In this document: piece after piece, positions 8,790 to 17,273 of the stretch
How positions within the stretch are numbered: the first letter of the stretch is position 1
Layout: each line of letters opens with the position of its first letter
DNA from: Sinimarinibacterium arenosum
GTDB lineage: Bacteria; Pseudomonadota; Gammaproteobacteria; Nevskiales; Nevskiaceae
Reading direction: 5' to 3'
Assembly (NCBI RefSeq): GCF_005047655.1
Contig: NZ_SUKF01000008.1
Location: 211,351-275,350, forward strand
DNA: 64,000 bases
Notes under the pieces: generated by a model
What the model was told of the DNA's origin: nothing
Databases searched by the model: none
What the model saw: the letters and a program-made list of their open reading frames with translations, nothing else
Position numbers and translations under genes: made by a program

Positions 8790-10025
8790 TTGAACAGCGA
8801 AATTTCGACCTGCGTGATCGTCGGCGCCGGCCAGGCCGGTTGTGAATTGGCTACTGCGCTGCGTCAGCAGGGCTTTGAAGGCCGTATCGTGATGATCGGC
8901 GACGAGCCCTATCTGCCGTATCGGCGCCCGCCGTTGTCGAAGACTTACTTGTCCGGTGAGGCCAAGCTGGAATCGCTGTTCATCAAGCCGCAGTCGACCT
9001 ACGACAAGCTCAATGTCGAATGTCGCATCGGTGTCACGGTGCAGGCGATCGATCGAGCGGCGCATACCGTGAGCCTGTCCGATGGTGAAACGTTGACGTA
9101 CACCAAGCTCGCATTGACCACCGGAGGTCGTGCGCGGCGTCTGAGCCTGGCCGGCGGCGACGCCGCCAATGTTCACTATGTTCGCAGCATCGCCGACATC
9201 GAGCGGTTGCAGGCCGATTTCGTGGCGGGCAAGCGTCTGGTGATCATTGGCGGGGGTTACATCGGGCTTGAGGCGGCTGCAGTTGGTATCAAGAAGGAAT
9301 TGAAAGTCAGCGTGATCGAGGCGCTTCCACGCGTGCTCGCACGCGTCACGGCACCGGAAGTCTCGGCGTTCTACGAGCGTGTGCATCGTGAGCACGGCGT
9401 TGATCTGCGCACCGGCGTCGGCGTTGAGGCGCTGGAAACCCAGGGTGATCGCGTGACCGCGGTCAAGCTCGCTGACGGCACCGCAGTGCCGGCCGATCTG
9501 GTCATCGTCGGTATTGGCCTGATTCCAGGCACAGAACTGGCCGAGGCTGCCGGACTTGAAGTGTCGAATGGCATTGTCGTCGATGCGCATACGCAGACTT
9601 CCGACCCGGATATTCTCGCCGCCGGTGACTGCACCTTTCACGACAACGATTTCTTCGGGCGCAAGGTTCGGCTCGAATCGGTCCCCAATGCGATGGAGCA
9701 GGCGCGCGTTGCCGCTGCGACGATCTGTGGAAAGGATGTGCGCTATGCCGCAGTGCCGTGGTTCTGGTCTGATCAATACGATCTGAAGCTGCAGATGGTT
9801 GGACTGAATCAGGGCTATGACCAGATCGTCGTGCGCGGAGACATGGCAAGTAACAGTTTCTGTGCGTTCTATCTGCAGAACGGCGTCGTTATCGCGGCTG
9901 ATGCAGTGACCCGTCCTCAGGACTTCATGGTTGCGAAGAAACTGGTTGCGGGGCGCGTCGCTGCTGATGCCGCCAAGCTCGCGGATGAGACGGTCGAGCT
10001 GAAGTCGCTGTTGCCGGCGGCCTGA
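8790..10025 (+). CDS. FAD-dependent ferredoxin/rubredoxin-type NAD(P)H reductase
   Basis: 411 residues. FAD-binding dinucleotide fold GAGQAGCELA near residue 12, PYRRPPLSK near 48, a second Rossmann motif GGGYIGLEAA near 155 for NAD(P)H, and the C-terminal FAD motif ILAAGDCTF near 275. This layout matches putidaredoxin, rhodocoxin and BphA4-type reductases that feed electrons to a 2Fe-2S ferredoxin for a P450 or dioxygenase. No partner ferredoxin or oxygenase is adjacent. It starts with TTG at 8790: an in-frame stop lies at 8775 and a GGAGAG ribosome binding site ends five bases before. Confidence 0.9.
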   Translation: MNSEISTCVIVGAGQAGCELATALRQQGFEGRIVMIGDEPYLPYRRPPLSKTYLSGEAKLESLFIKPQSTYDKLNVECRIGVTVQAIDRAAHTVSLSDGETLTYTKLALTTGGRARRLSLAGGDAANVHYVRSIADIERLQADFVAGKRLVIIGGGYIGLEAAAVGIKKELKVSVIEALPRVLARVTAPEVSAFYERVHREHGVDLRTGVGVEALETQGDRVTAVKLADGTAVPADLVIVGIGLIPGTELAEAAGLEVSNGIVVDAHTQTSDPDILAAGDCTFHDNDFFGRKVRLESVPNAMEQARVAAATICGKDVRYAAVPWFWSDQYDLKLQMVGLNQGYDQIVVRGDMASNSFCAFYLQNGVVIAADAVTRPQDFMVAKKLVAGRVAADAAKLADETVELKSLLPAA

Positions 10026-10041
10026 TTCCCTGCAGCGGGGA

Positions 10042-11757
10042 TCAGTGCGGCAGGCGCAGACCCAGCCGGGTCGGCTGGTCCCCGGAAACTTCGCGCACGA
10101 CCAGTTGAAGGTCGCCAAGTCGCAGTCGATCGCCGACGACGGGATGCGGCAGATGCTGGATCAGCAACTGCGCAACGGTGGACTCTGCGGCGCCGGGTGG
10201 CGGCTCAATGCCGTAAGCGGCGCAGAGTTCACCCACCGGCGCATCCGGATTGACGCTGAATTCACCAAAGAACAATCGCTCCGCGGGCGCCAGCGGCGCC
10301 TGCACCGACTCGAACAGTCGGTCCAGCACGGGCAGCTGACTTTGCGCAGTCAGCAGTGAAATATAGTCGCCTGCTTGCAGCCCACCCCATTCGCGGTAAT
10401 GCAGCACGCGGCTGCCGCGGGAGATGCAGATGACCCGCGATACATCAGGCAACGGCAAGTCTTTGGGCCGCATATCGATCAGGCTGCTATTACGCGCGAC
10501 GCGGTAGCTGACCACTTCGAATCCACGTTGTCCCGGCAGATCGATGTCAACGCGATGGATACGCGCCGACGTTGCAGGCACCTGCAGGCCCAGCAGGCGC
10601 GCAGCGCTGGCAACGGTCGTGCCCTGGATCAGCAGCGACACCAGCACGATGAAGAACGCGATATTGAAGAACAGATCCGCATGGTCGAGACCGGCAAGCC
10701 ACGGATAGGTCGCCAGAAGAATGGGCACGGAACCGCGCAGGCCGACCCACGCGATATAGCCCTGCTCACGCAGCGGAAACCGAAATGGCAGCAGGCTGAG
10801 CCAGACCGCGATCGGGCGCGCAATCAAAATCAGTACGGCGGAAACCAACAATCCCGGCAGGACCAGCGGCAGCAGTCGATGGGGTGACGCCAGCAGGCCG
10901 AGAATCACGAACATGCCGATCTGCGCGGTCCAGGCGATACCATCATGGAAGCGCCGGATACCCGCAGCGGCACGTACCTGACGATTGCCGAGCAACAGTC
11001 CGGCCAGATACACCGCCAGAAAGCCGCTTCCGCCCAGAAGCGCGGTCAAACCGAAGATCAGCAAGCCGCCGAACAATGCCAGCAAGGGGTACAGCGAATC
11101 TCCCAGCGGCAGCCGATTGAGCGCGACCAGCAACAGCCAGCCGCCGGCCAGGCCCACTGCCGTACCGAGCAGCATCTGTTGCAGCAGCAGACTCAGTGCC
11201 GACAGCACGCCGAAGGTTTCGGGTGTTTGCAGAAAACTGATCAACGCCAGAGTGAGAAAAACCGCCATCGGATCGTTGGTGCCGGATTCGATCTCCAGTG
11301 CGGAGGTCACGCGCTGGTTCAGCGAGACCGAGCGCGTATGCAGCAGTGAAAACACCGCGGCGGCGTCGGTCGAACCGATGATGGCGCCGATCAACAGGCC
11401 TTCGGCAATCTCTAGGTTCAGAAGCCAGGCGCTGAACACGCCGACGATCGAAGTGGTGACCAGCACGCCGACGGTGGCCAGAGACAATGCCGGACGCAGT
11501 CCGACGCGGAAGCTGGCGAGCTGTGTGCGCATGCCGCCGTCGAACAGAACAACGGCCAATGCCGCGGTTGCGGCCAGATTGGCCAGGGGATAGTTGCTGA
11601 ACGGGATGCCGCCGGGGCCGTCTTCGCCGGCCAGCATGCCGACGACCAGAAACACCAGCAACAATGGCACGCCCAGACGCGGCGTCACCGCACTTGCCAG
11701 GATGCTTGCCAGGAACAGAACGCCGGCCAGGAAGATCAGTTGATTGGTCAGCTCCAT
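10042..11757 (-). CDS. Potassium/proton antiporter (CvrA/NhaP2 type, CPA1 family)
   Basis: 571 residues. About twelve hydrophobic segments fill residues 1-390, with the transport-site GSTDAAAVFS near 115 and ESGTNDPMAV near 145, as in CPA1 exchangers. A cytoplasmic TrkA-C/RCK-like domain (about 400-480) and a C-terminal CorC/HlyC-like transporter-associated domain (about 500-571) follow, as in K+/H+ antiporters of the NhaP2/CvrA group. ATG 11757 (MELTNQ) starts the first membrane helix; an upstream in-frame start at 11799 adds an unlikely basic stretch. Its end lies 16 bases from the convergent reductase gene. Confidence 0.9.
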   Translation of the reverse strand: MELTNQLIFLAGVLFLASILASAVTPRLGVPLLLVFLVVGMLAGEDGPGGIPFSNYPLANLAATAALAVVLFDGGMRTQLASFRVGLRPALSLATVGVLVTTSIVGVFSAWLLNLEIAEGLLIGAIIGSTDAAAVFSLLHTRSVSLNQRVTSALEIESGTNDPMAVFLTLALISFLQTPETFGVLSALSLLLQQMLLGTAVGLAGGWLLLVALNRLPLGDSLYPLLALFGGLLIFGLTALLGGSGFLAVYLAGLLLGNRQVRAAAGIRRFHDGIAWTAQIGMFVILGLLASPHRLLPLVLPGLLVSAVLILIARPIAVWLSLLPFRFPLREQGYIAWVGLRGSVPILLATYPWLAGLDHADLFFNIAFFIVLVSLLIQGTTVASAARLLGLQVPATSARIHRVDIDLPGQRGFEVVSYRVARNSSLIDMRPKDLPLPDVSRVICISRGSRVLHYREWGGLQAGDYISLLTAQSQLPVLDRLFESVQAPLAPAERLFFGEFSVNPDAPVGELCAAYGIEPPPGAAESTVAQLLIQHLPHPVVGDRLRLGDLQLVVREVSGDQPTRLGLRLPH

Positions 11758-11862
11758 GGATGGAGTGTATCTGTTGGCGCGGCTTGCTCGAGCAAGCACA
11801 CACGCGAAAAATTTGCGTTGCGCTAAATCAGAGAATGGCTAGGCTTCGTCTGGGGCTGCGGC

Positions 11863-11868
11863 TATACT
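11863..11868 (+). promoter_or_regulatory. Possible -10 element of the cytochrome c5 gene
   Basis: TATACT stands 69 bases before the GTG start at 11937. The -35 region (about 11841) is poor, so this is only a tentative sigma-70 promoter. Confidence 0.3.
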
Positions 11869-11936
11869 TCGCCGTCTTTTCGGGGGCCGTCTCTGACGGG
11901 CGGTCCTAACACGCAAGAATAATTAGGAGCTCGCCC

Positions 11937-12419
11937 GTGGATCAAAACGGCCACGATAAAACGTTTTTTGCCAACTTCGGCATGGTCATGGCGGGACTGT
12001 TCGGGATTTTCTTCATCTGTGTGGTGGCGGCGCGTCTGCTCGTTGCCGACGAGCAGGAAGATCCGGCAGCTCTGGCCCGCGTCGAGGAGCGGATCAAGCC
12101 GGTGGCCACAGTGATTACCGATCCTGCGGCGTTGGTGAAAGTCGCCGCTGCAGCGCCGGCACGCGAGCCGATGACGGGCGAACAGGTCTACACCAAGCTT
12201 TGCGCCGGTTGTCACATGGCCGGTGTTCTGGCCGCGCCCAAGACGGACGATGCAGCGGCATGGTCAGCGCGCAAGACCGCTGCGGGTGGGGTGGACGGAC
12301 TGGTCAATTCCGCGCTACACGGCAAGAACGCAATGCCGCCCAAGGGTGGCGATCCCAGCCTCAGTGACGATGAGGTCAAGGCGGCGGTCGAGTACATGTT
12401 GAAGCAATCGGGACTGTAG
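11937..12419 (+). CDS. Membrane-anchored cytochrome c5-family protein
   Basis: 160 residues. A hydrophobic segment (about 15-37) anchors the protein in the inner membrane, followed by an Ala-rich linker and one c-type heme domain (about 77-160) with heme-binding CAGCH and a distal Met in the region AMPPKGGDPSLSDDE, the typical cytochrome c5 C-terminus. It likely shuttles electrons in the periplasm towards a terminal oxidase. It starts with GTG at 11937, preceded by a GGAG ribosome binding site. A strong terminator follows its stop. Confidence 0.9.
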   Translation: MDQNGHDKTFFANFGMVMAGLFGIFFICVVAARLLVADEQEDPAALARVEERIKPVATVITDPAALVKVAAAAPAREPMTGEQVYTKLCAGCHMAGVLAAPKTDDAAAWSARKTAAGGVDGLVNSALHGKNAMPPKGGDPSLSDDEVKAAVEYMLKQSGL

Positions 12420-12449
12420 TCACGAGCAAAGACATTGGGCGGGATCCAG

Positions 12450-12478
12450 AAGGCCGGGGCGAAACCCCGGCCTTTTTA
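12450..12478 (+). terminator. Rho-independent terminator after cytochrome c5 gene
   Basis: Perfect 10-bp stem (AAGGCCGGGG with its complement) around a five-base CGAAA loop, followed by TTT. It ends the cytochrome c5 transcript and isolates the downstream nitrogen-regulated porin. Confidence 0.85.
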
Positions 12479-12490
12479 TTGCAGAAGGCC

Positions 12491-12513
12491 ATGCGCACCA
12501 AATTGGTGCGCAT
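12491..12513. promoter_or_regulatory. NtrC-type enhancer palindrome upstream of the porin
   Basis: Perfect 11-bp inverted repeat with a single central base; the core is GCACCA-AAT-TGGTGC, which matches the known NtrC (GlnG) binding consensus of enteric glnA enhancers. It sits about 140 bases upstream of a near-consensus sigma-54 promoter at 12653, the usual enhancer distance. Seen in sequence; binding is inferred. Confidence 0.75.
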
Positions 12514-12652
12514 GAGTGATCTGTGCTTTGGCTTCCTGCAAGGATTAGCAATCTGATAGCTTCAAGCTGCGAGCTGGGGGCAGTCAAAAAGGTCAATCTT
12601 GCCGCCCCAAGCTTGGCGCAGCCGCCGCAGTTGGGGGGATTCCCCCAGTACT

Positions 12653-12668
12653 TGGCATGCGGCTTGCG
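12653..12668 (+). promoter_or_regulatory. Sigma-54 promoter of the TorF-like porin gene
   Basis: TGGCATG-CGGC-TTGCG matches the RpoN consensus TGGCACG-N4-TTGCW at nearly all positions, with GG and GC correctly spaced. The porin ATG is at 12741. Together with the NtrC palindrome upstream it predicts induction under nitrogen limitation. Confidence 0.75.
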
Positions 12669-12740
12669 TTAGGTCTCGTGGGCCGCAGCAGCATGGGAGT
12701 CTGCAGCGGAAGTTATCCACATTTTGAAAGAGGCTTTCAA

Positions 12741-13445
12741 ATGGAATTCAAGCGTTCGGCTGTGAGCGCCGCTGTGCTCGGTGCTGCCCTGATGTCCGGC
12801 AGTGCATTGGCAGGTGTCAGTGGAAACGTTGGGGCGGTAAGCGAATATGTGTTCCGCGGCATTTCGCAGGGCTCGGGGGCGGCAGTGCAGGGCGGCGTCG
12901 ACTACGCAGCCGACTCGGGCTTCTACGTGGGCCTGTGGGGTTCGAACATCAGCTGGGGCCCCGGCAGTGCGGAAACCGATGTCTATGCCGGCTTCTCCGG
13001 CGGCGATACGGTGACCTACGACCTCGGCGTGACCTACTACTACTACCCGGAAGAGGACGAAGCCGGCACCGATCCGACCGCAAATACCGTCGAAGCCTAC
13101 TTTGGCCTTGGGTTTGGTCCGGTCTCCGTCAAGGCGTACTACTCACCGACGTATTTCGGCGCGACCGACCCCTCGGGCGACGACATTACCCAGCTGTACG
13201 TCAACGCTTCGGCCAGCTTCCCGATGTCGGATTCGCTGTCGCTGGACGCCGCAGTCGGCATGACCTCGCTGTCTGATGATGTGAACTTCGGTTATGAAAC
13301 CACAGACAGCTACATCGACTACAGCGTTGCGCTGAGCAAGGCGATTGACGATACGATGAGCGCGAGCTTCTCGATCATCGGCACGGACCTGTCCGACGAC
13401 GATCCGAAGTACGTGGTCAGCCTGTCCAAGTCGTTTGATCTGTAA
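12741..13445 (+). CDS. TorF-like putative outer membrane porin
   Basis: 234 residues. A cleavable signal peptide (MEFKRSAVSAAVLGAALMSG, cleavage after SALA) precedes an amphipathic beta-strand-rich protein with GNVGAVSEYVFRGISQ at the mature N-terminus, the hallmark of the TorF/TIGR02001 family. Aromatic residues alternate along the strands and the chain ends in Phe-Asp-Leu. The substrate is unknown. The preceding sigma-54 promoter and NtrC box, and the nearby glnK-amtB genes, suggest uptake of a small nitrogen compound. ATG 12741 has GAAAGAGG upstream; longer in-frame starts are unlikely because they would lie in the promoter. Confidence 0.85.
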   Translation: MEFKRSAVSAAVLGAALMSGSALAGVSGNVGAVSEYVFRGISQGSGAAVQGGVDYAADSGFYVGLWGSNISWGPGSAETDVYAGFSGGDTVTYDLGVTYYYYPEEDEAGTDPTANTVEAYFGLGFGPVSVKAYYSPTYFGATDPSGDDITQLYVNASASFPMSDSLSLDAAVGMTSLSDDVNFGYETTDSYIDYSVALSKAIDDTMSASFSIIGTDLSDDDPKYVVSLSKSFDL

Positions 13446-13463
13446 GCAGCGACTGCAGCATCA

Positions 13464-13491
13464 AGAAGGGCCGCCGTGTGCGGCCCTTCTT
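13464..13491. terminator. Bidirectional terminator between porin and comM
   Basis: AAGAAGGGCCGC pairs with GCGGCCCTTCTT around a short loop. The 3' arm ends in CTTCTT followed by CGTTT, and the A-rich 5' arm serves the convergent comM transcript. Confidence 0.75.
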
Positions 13492-13510
13492 CGTTTCAGG
13501 CTGCCGACAC

Positions 13511-15016
13511 TCAGGCGCTGCGGTCGAAGCCACGGTAGCGCAGGGCTTCGGCGATCTGCGGTGCGCCGATGTCGGCGGTGTCGTGCAGATCGGCAATGGT
13601 CCGGGCGACGCGGAGAATGCGATGGTATCCGCGCGCCGACAGGCTCAGGCGTGCGGCTGCTTGTTGCAGCAGGACTTCGGCGTCGCGGTCGGGCCTGCAA
13701 TACCGGTCCAGCTGGCTGCCGTGCAGCTCGGAGTTGAGCTGCTGCTGGCGGTCCAACTGGCGTCGACGCGCGAAAATCACGCGGCTGCGTACGGCTTCGC
13801 TGGGCTCTCCCGGCGCCTGCTCCCGAGCGAGAGCGAGATGCTCTACCCGATGCACGAACAGATGCAGGTCGATGCGGTCCAGCAACGGGCCGGAAATGCG
13901 GCCGCGATAGCGTTGCACCTGTTCCGGTGTGCAGCGGCACTTGCCGCTGGGATCACCGAGCCAGCCGCAGGGGCACGGGTTCATCGCCGCAACCAACTGA
14001 AACCGCGCAGGAAAATCGACCTGGCGTGCGGCGCGTGAGATGGTGATGCGACCGCTTTCCAGCGGTTCGCGCAGAACCTCCAGGACGCGGCGATCGAATT
14101 CCGGTAGTTCGTCCAGGAACAACACGCCGTGGTGGGCCAGCGTGATCTCACCGGGGCGTGGATTGCCGCCGCCACCGACCAGCGCGACGCCGGAAGCGGT
14201 GTGATGCGGGGCGCGAAAGGGGCGTCTTCCCCAGTCGCTGATCTGGAACCCGCGCGGGCCAATGGAAGCGACGGCGGCGGCTTCCAGTGCTTCGGTATCG
14301 GAGAGTGCCGGCAGAATGCCGGGAAGGCGTTGCGCCAGCATCGATTTGCCCGATCCCGGTGGGCCCGCCAGCAGCAGTGAATGGCCTCCGGCAGCAGCGA
14401 CCTCCAGTGCGCGACGGGCACTGCCCTGGCCGCGTACGTCGGCCAGATCCAACAGGTTGTTGAAAGCTGCGCGGGGCGATTGTGCCGGTTCGGCGGTCCA
14501 GTGGCGCTGATGCAGGTTCGCGCACAGCGCGGCAAGGTTGTCGGCGCCGTAGATGCGCGCCTGCGGCGCCAACGTGGCTTCGGCGACATTGGCCGACGGA
14601 ACCAGCAGAGCATGCCCGGCTGCGCGGGCTTTCAGTGCTGCCGGCAGGCAGCCAGGGACGGGTCGGATTTCGCCGGACAGCGACAACTCGCCAAGGACTT
14701 CGACGTCGTGCAGGGTTTCCAGCGGAATCTGACCGGATGCACCGAGAATGCCCAAGGCGATGGCCAGATCAAAACGGCTGCCGCTTTTGGGGAGATCGGC
14801 AGGGGCCAGATTGCAGGTGATGCGTTGCAAGGGAAAGCGGTAGCCGCAGGTGGTGATGGCGGCTTTGACGCGATCCTTGGCTTCGCGCACAGCGGCCTCG
14901 GGCAGGCCGACAATGTTCAGGCCCGGCAACCCTGGAGCCAGATGCACCTCAACCGTGACCGGGTCTGCCTCAAGCCCGTTTTGCGCACGCGCCCAAACGC
15001 TCGCCAGCTGCGTCAT
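13511..15016 (-). CDS. comM: ComM/YifB Mg-chelatase-like AAA+ helicase
   Basis: 501 residues, full length for the family. The N-terminal Lon-protease-like fold (about 1-170) is followed by the AAA+ core with Walker A GPPGSGKSMLAQRLPG near residue 220, Walker B LFLDELPEF near 300, the Cys-rich CPCGWLGDPSGKCRC insert near 350 and a C-terminal Mg-chelatase domain. ComM is a hexameric helicase that extends branch migration during natural transformation, so the host may be competent. It converges on the porin gene with a shared terminator. Confidence 0.94.
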   Translation of the reverse strand: MTQLASVWARAQNGLEADPVTVEVHLAPGLPGLNIVGLPEAAVREAKDRVKAAITTCGYRFPLQRITCNLAPADLPKSGSRFDLAIALGILGASGQIPLETLHDVEVLGELSLSGEIRPVPGCLPAALKARAAGHALLVPSANVAEATLAPQARIYGADNLAALCANLHQRHWTAEPAQSPRAAFNNLLDLADVRGQGSARRALEVAAAGGHSLLLAGPPGSGKSMLAQRLPGILPALSDTEALEAAAVASIGPRGFQISDWGRRPFRAPHHTASGVALVGGGGNPRPGEITLAHHGVLFLDELPEFDRRVLEVLREPLESGRITISRAARQVDFPARFQLVAAMNPCPCGWLGDPSGKCRCTPEQVQRYRGRISGPLLDRIDLHLFVHRVEHLALAREQAPGEPSEAVRSRVIFARRRQLDRQQQLNSELHGSQLDRYCRPDRDAEVLLQQAAARLSLSARGYHRILRVARTIADLHDTADIGAPQIAEALRYRGFDRSA

Positions 15017-15115
15017 CGCAAGTCCCTCCCTTGCGCTGCGAAGTCTGTATTCCCTGCCGCCACAACGGCGGACTGATCCTTCGTCTACCGGGCAGACGTC
15101 GTGCCCGGATTGTGT

Positions 15116-15367
15116 TCAGCCTTGTCGCTGTTCCAGTGCCTGCAGGCGCTGCTCGAGTGCTGCGAGCTTGGTCTGAGTGCGCCGCAGCAGCTCGGCCTGA
15201 AGGTCAAAGCGCTCGCGCGACACCAGGTCCCACTTTTCCAGATTGGCTCTGAGCACCGCGCGGAAATTGTCCTCAAGCTCGTGGCGCAGGCCCTTGAGTC
15301 CCGGGGGCAGCATCTGCCCGAGCTTGGCGGCGAGGTCTTCGAGTTGGCGAGGTTCCATGACAGTCAT
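15116..15367 (-). CDS. ubiK: UbiK-family (BMFP/DUF526) ubiquinone biosynthesis accessory factor
   Basis: About 83 residues. EPRQLEDLAAKL at the N-terminus, a central amphipathic helix (RHELEDNFRAVLRANLEKW) and the C-terminal coiled coil LLRRTQTKLAALEQRLQALE match UbiK, a trimeric coiled-coil protein that assists the soluble aerobic ubiquinone-biosynthesis complex. The start may be ATG 15367 or 15358; the longer frame to 15439 lacks family similarity. It lies between an antiporter gene and comM, all leftwards. Confidence 0.85.
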   Translation of the reverse strand: MTVMEPRQLEDLAAKLGQMLPPGLKGLRHELEDNFRAVLRANLEKWDLVSRERFDLQAELLRRTQTKLAALEQRLQALEQRQG

Positions 15368-15419
15368 CAATAGAGCGTGTGCAAAGCATACGACCCGACA
15401 GTCGCGGTGGCGAGCGTCA

Positions 15420-16667
15420 TCAGTCCTGCCAGTCCTCAACCAGCATGCCGAGCTTGGCCGCTAGCCAGGGTGTGGTGGTGGCCTGCAGCAGAATCGTCAC
15501 CAGAATCGCGATGAACGTCACTGCGCCGATGATTTCGGCGCCTGGGGCTTTCATGCCGGCGAGCAGGCCTGCCAGTGCCGCCGGAATGACGCCGGTTTCA
15601 CGGGTCCAGCACATGAACAGACGCTCCTTGAAGGTCCAGCGCGCGCGACGGTCCGGCCAGGTGCAGATGAATACCGTCAGCGGCCGCGCGACGAACATGA
15701 AGATGCCGACCAGCATCAGGCCCTGGACCCAGTAGCGCTGCATCAGTGCGAAGTCGACCTGGGAGCCCAGCAGCACGAAGATCATCAGACGCATGATCAG
15801 CGCCATTTCGGCGACGAAGATCTCCATCTTCTCGGCCTCCATCGGCTGCATGCGGAAGCCGAAGGACTCCTTGTTGCCGATCAGGATGCCAAACACGAAC
15901 ACCGCCATGAAGCCGGAGGCGTGGTAATTGTCGGCGGCCAGGTAGGCACCGGCGACCGCCATCAGCGTCACGACCGGTCCGAATTCACCGAGAAACGCAT
16001 ATTTCTCGTGCGCCAGCAGTAGCGCTGCGGCATAGCCGACGACGCTGCCGATCAGGATGCCGAGGCTGGCCTGCTTCAGCAGTTCCAGAATCGAGCCGCT
16101 GAGCGAGAAAGAGCCCTGTCCCATCGCGATCGCCAGCACCGTGAACGTCAGGATCGCGCCGGTCGCGTCGTTGAACGCCGACTCTGACATCACCGTTTGC
16201 GAAATGCGCTCCTTGATGGGGATCTGCTTGAAGATCGGCACCAGGGTTGCCGGGTCGGTTGACGCCGTGGCGGCACCGAGCAGGGCTGCTACCACCAGCG
16301 GCAGGCCCATGATCCAGTGAGCCGCAGCAGTGGTCACGGCGGCCGTGATCAGCAGCCCGAGCGTCGCGATGATCGCAATGGTGACCCAGACCTCGCGCAA
16401 CACGCGGAAGCGCAGCGAGGCGCCGCCGTCGAACAGGATGTAGCACGAGCCGAAGATCAGGATGATCTGATTGAGGCCGCTGTCGGCGTGGATGTCGATG
16501 GCGCCAAGGGCTTGTGGGCCCAGGGCGATGCCAACCAGCAGAAACACGGCGACATCAGGAATTCGCAATCGTTTGGCGATGACGCCACCGAGGCTGCCGG
16601 CGGCCAGAATGATGCCAAACGCGTGCAGCAGCTCTTTGGCCGCTGACAGCGAGGATGAAGCTTCCAT
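15420..16667 (-). CDS. Cation/proton antiporter (CPA family)
   Basis: 415 residues with about twelve membrane segments and no soluble C-terminal regulatory domain. The conserved transport site is seen as GAATASTDPATLVP near residue 125 and SESAFNDATGAIL near 160. It is distinct from the NhaP2-like antiporter at 10-11.8 kb. Start ATG 16667 (MEASSS) leads into the first helix; the in-frame extension to 16775 is Arg-rich and overlaps the glnK1 regulatory region. Ion specificity is not readable. Confidence 0.87.
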   Translation of the reverse strand: MEASSSLSAAKELLHAFGIILAAGSLGGVIAKRLRIPDVAVFLLVGIALGPQALGAIDIHADSGLNQIILIFGSCYILFDGGASLRFRVLREVWVTIAIIATLGLLITAAVTTAAAHWIMGLPLVVAALLGAATASTDPATLVPIFKQIPIKERISQTVMSESAFNDATGAILTFTVLAIAMGQGSFSLSGSILELLKQASLGILIGSVVGYAAALLLAHEKYAFLGEFGPVVTLMAVAGAYLAADNYHASGFMAVFVFGILIGNKESFGFRMQPMEAEKMEIFVAEMALIMRLMIFVLLGSQVDFALMQRYWVQGLMLVGIFMFVARPLTVFICTWPDRRARWTFKERLFMCWTRETGVIPAALAGLLAGMKAPGAEIIGAVTFIAILVTILLQATTTPWLAAKLGMLVEDWQD

Positions 16668-16750
16668 CGTGGGGTGAATCCTGACGTCGCGGGGACGTCT
16701 GACGCTTGAGGGGTGCGTAGTGTAATCGCGACGCCGCGCGTTCGGGAGTG

Positions 16751-17258
<508 letters not shown>

Positions 17259-17273
17259 GGGGAGTTCAAACCA

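Noticed and set aside
8649..10118. 489-codon frame antisense to the reductase gene
   Set aside because: Shadow of a clearly functional FAD enzyme on the other strand.
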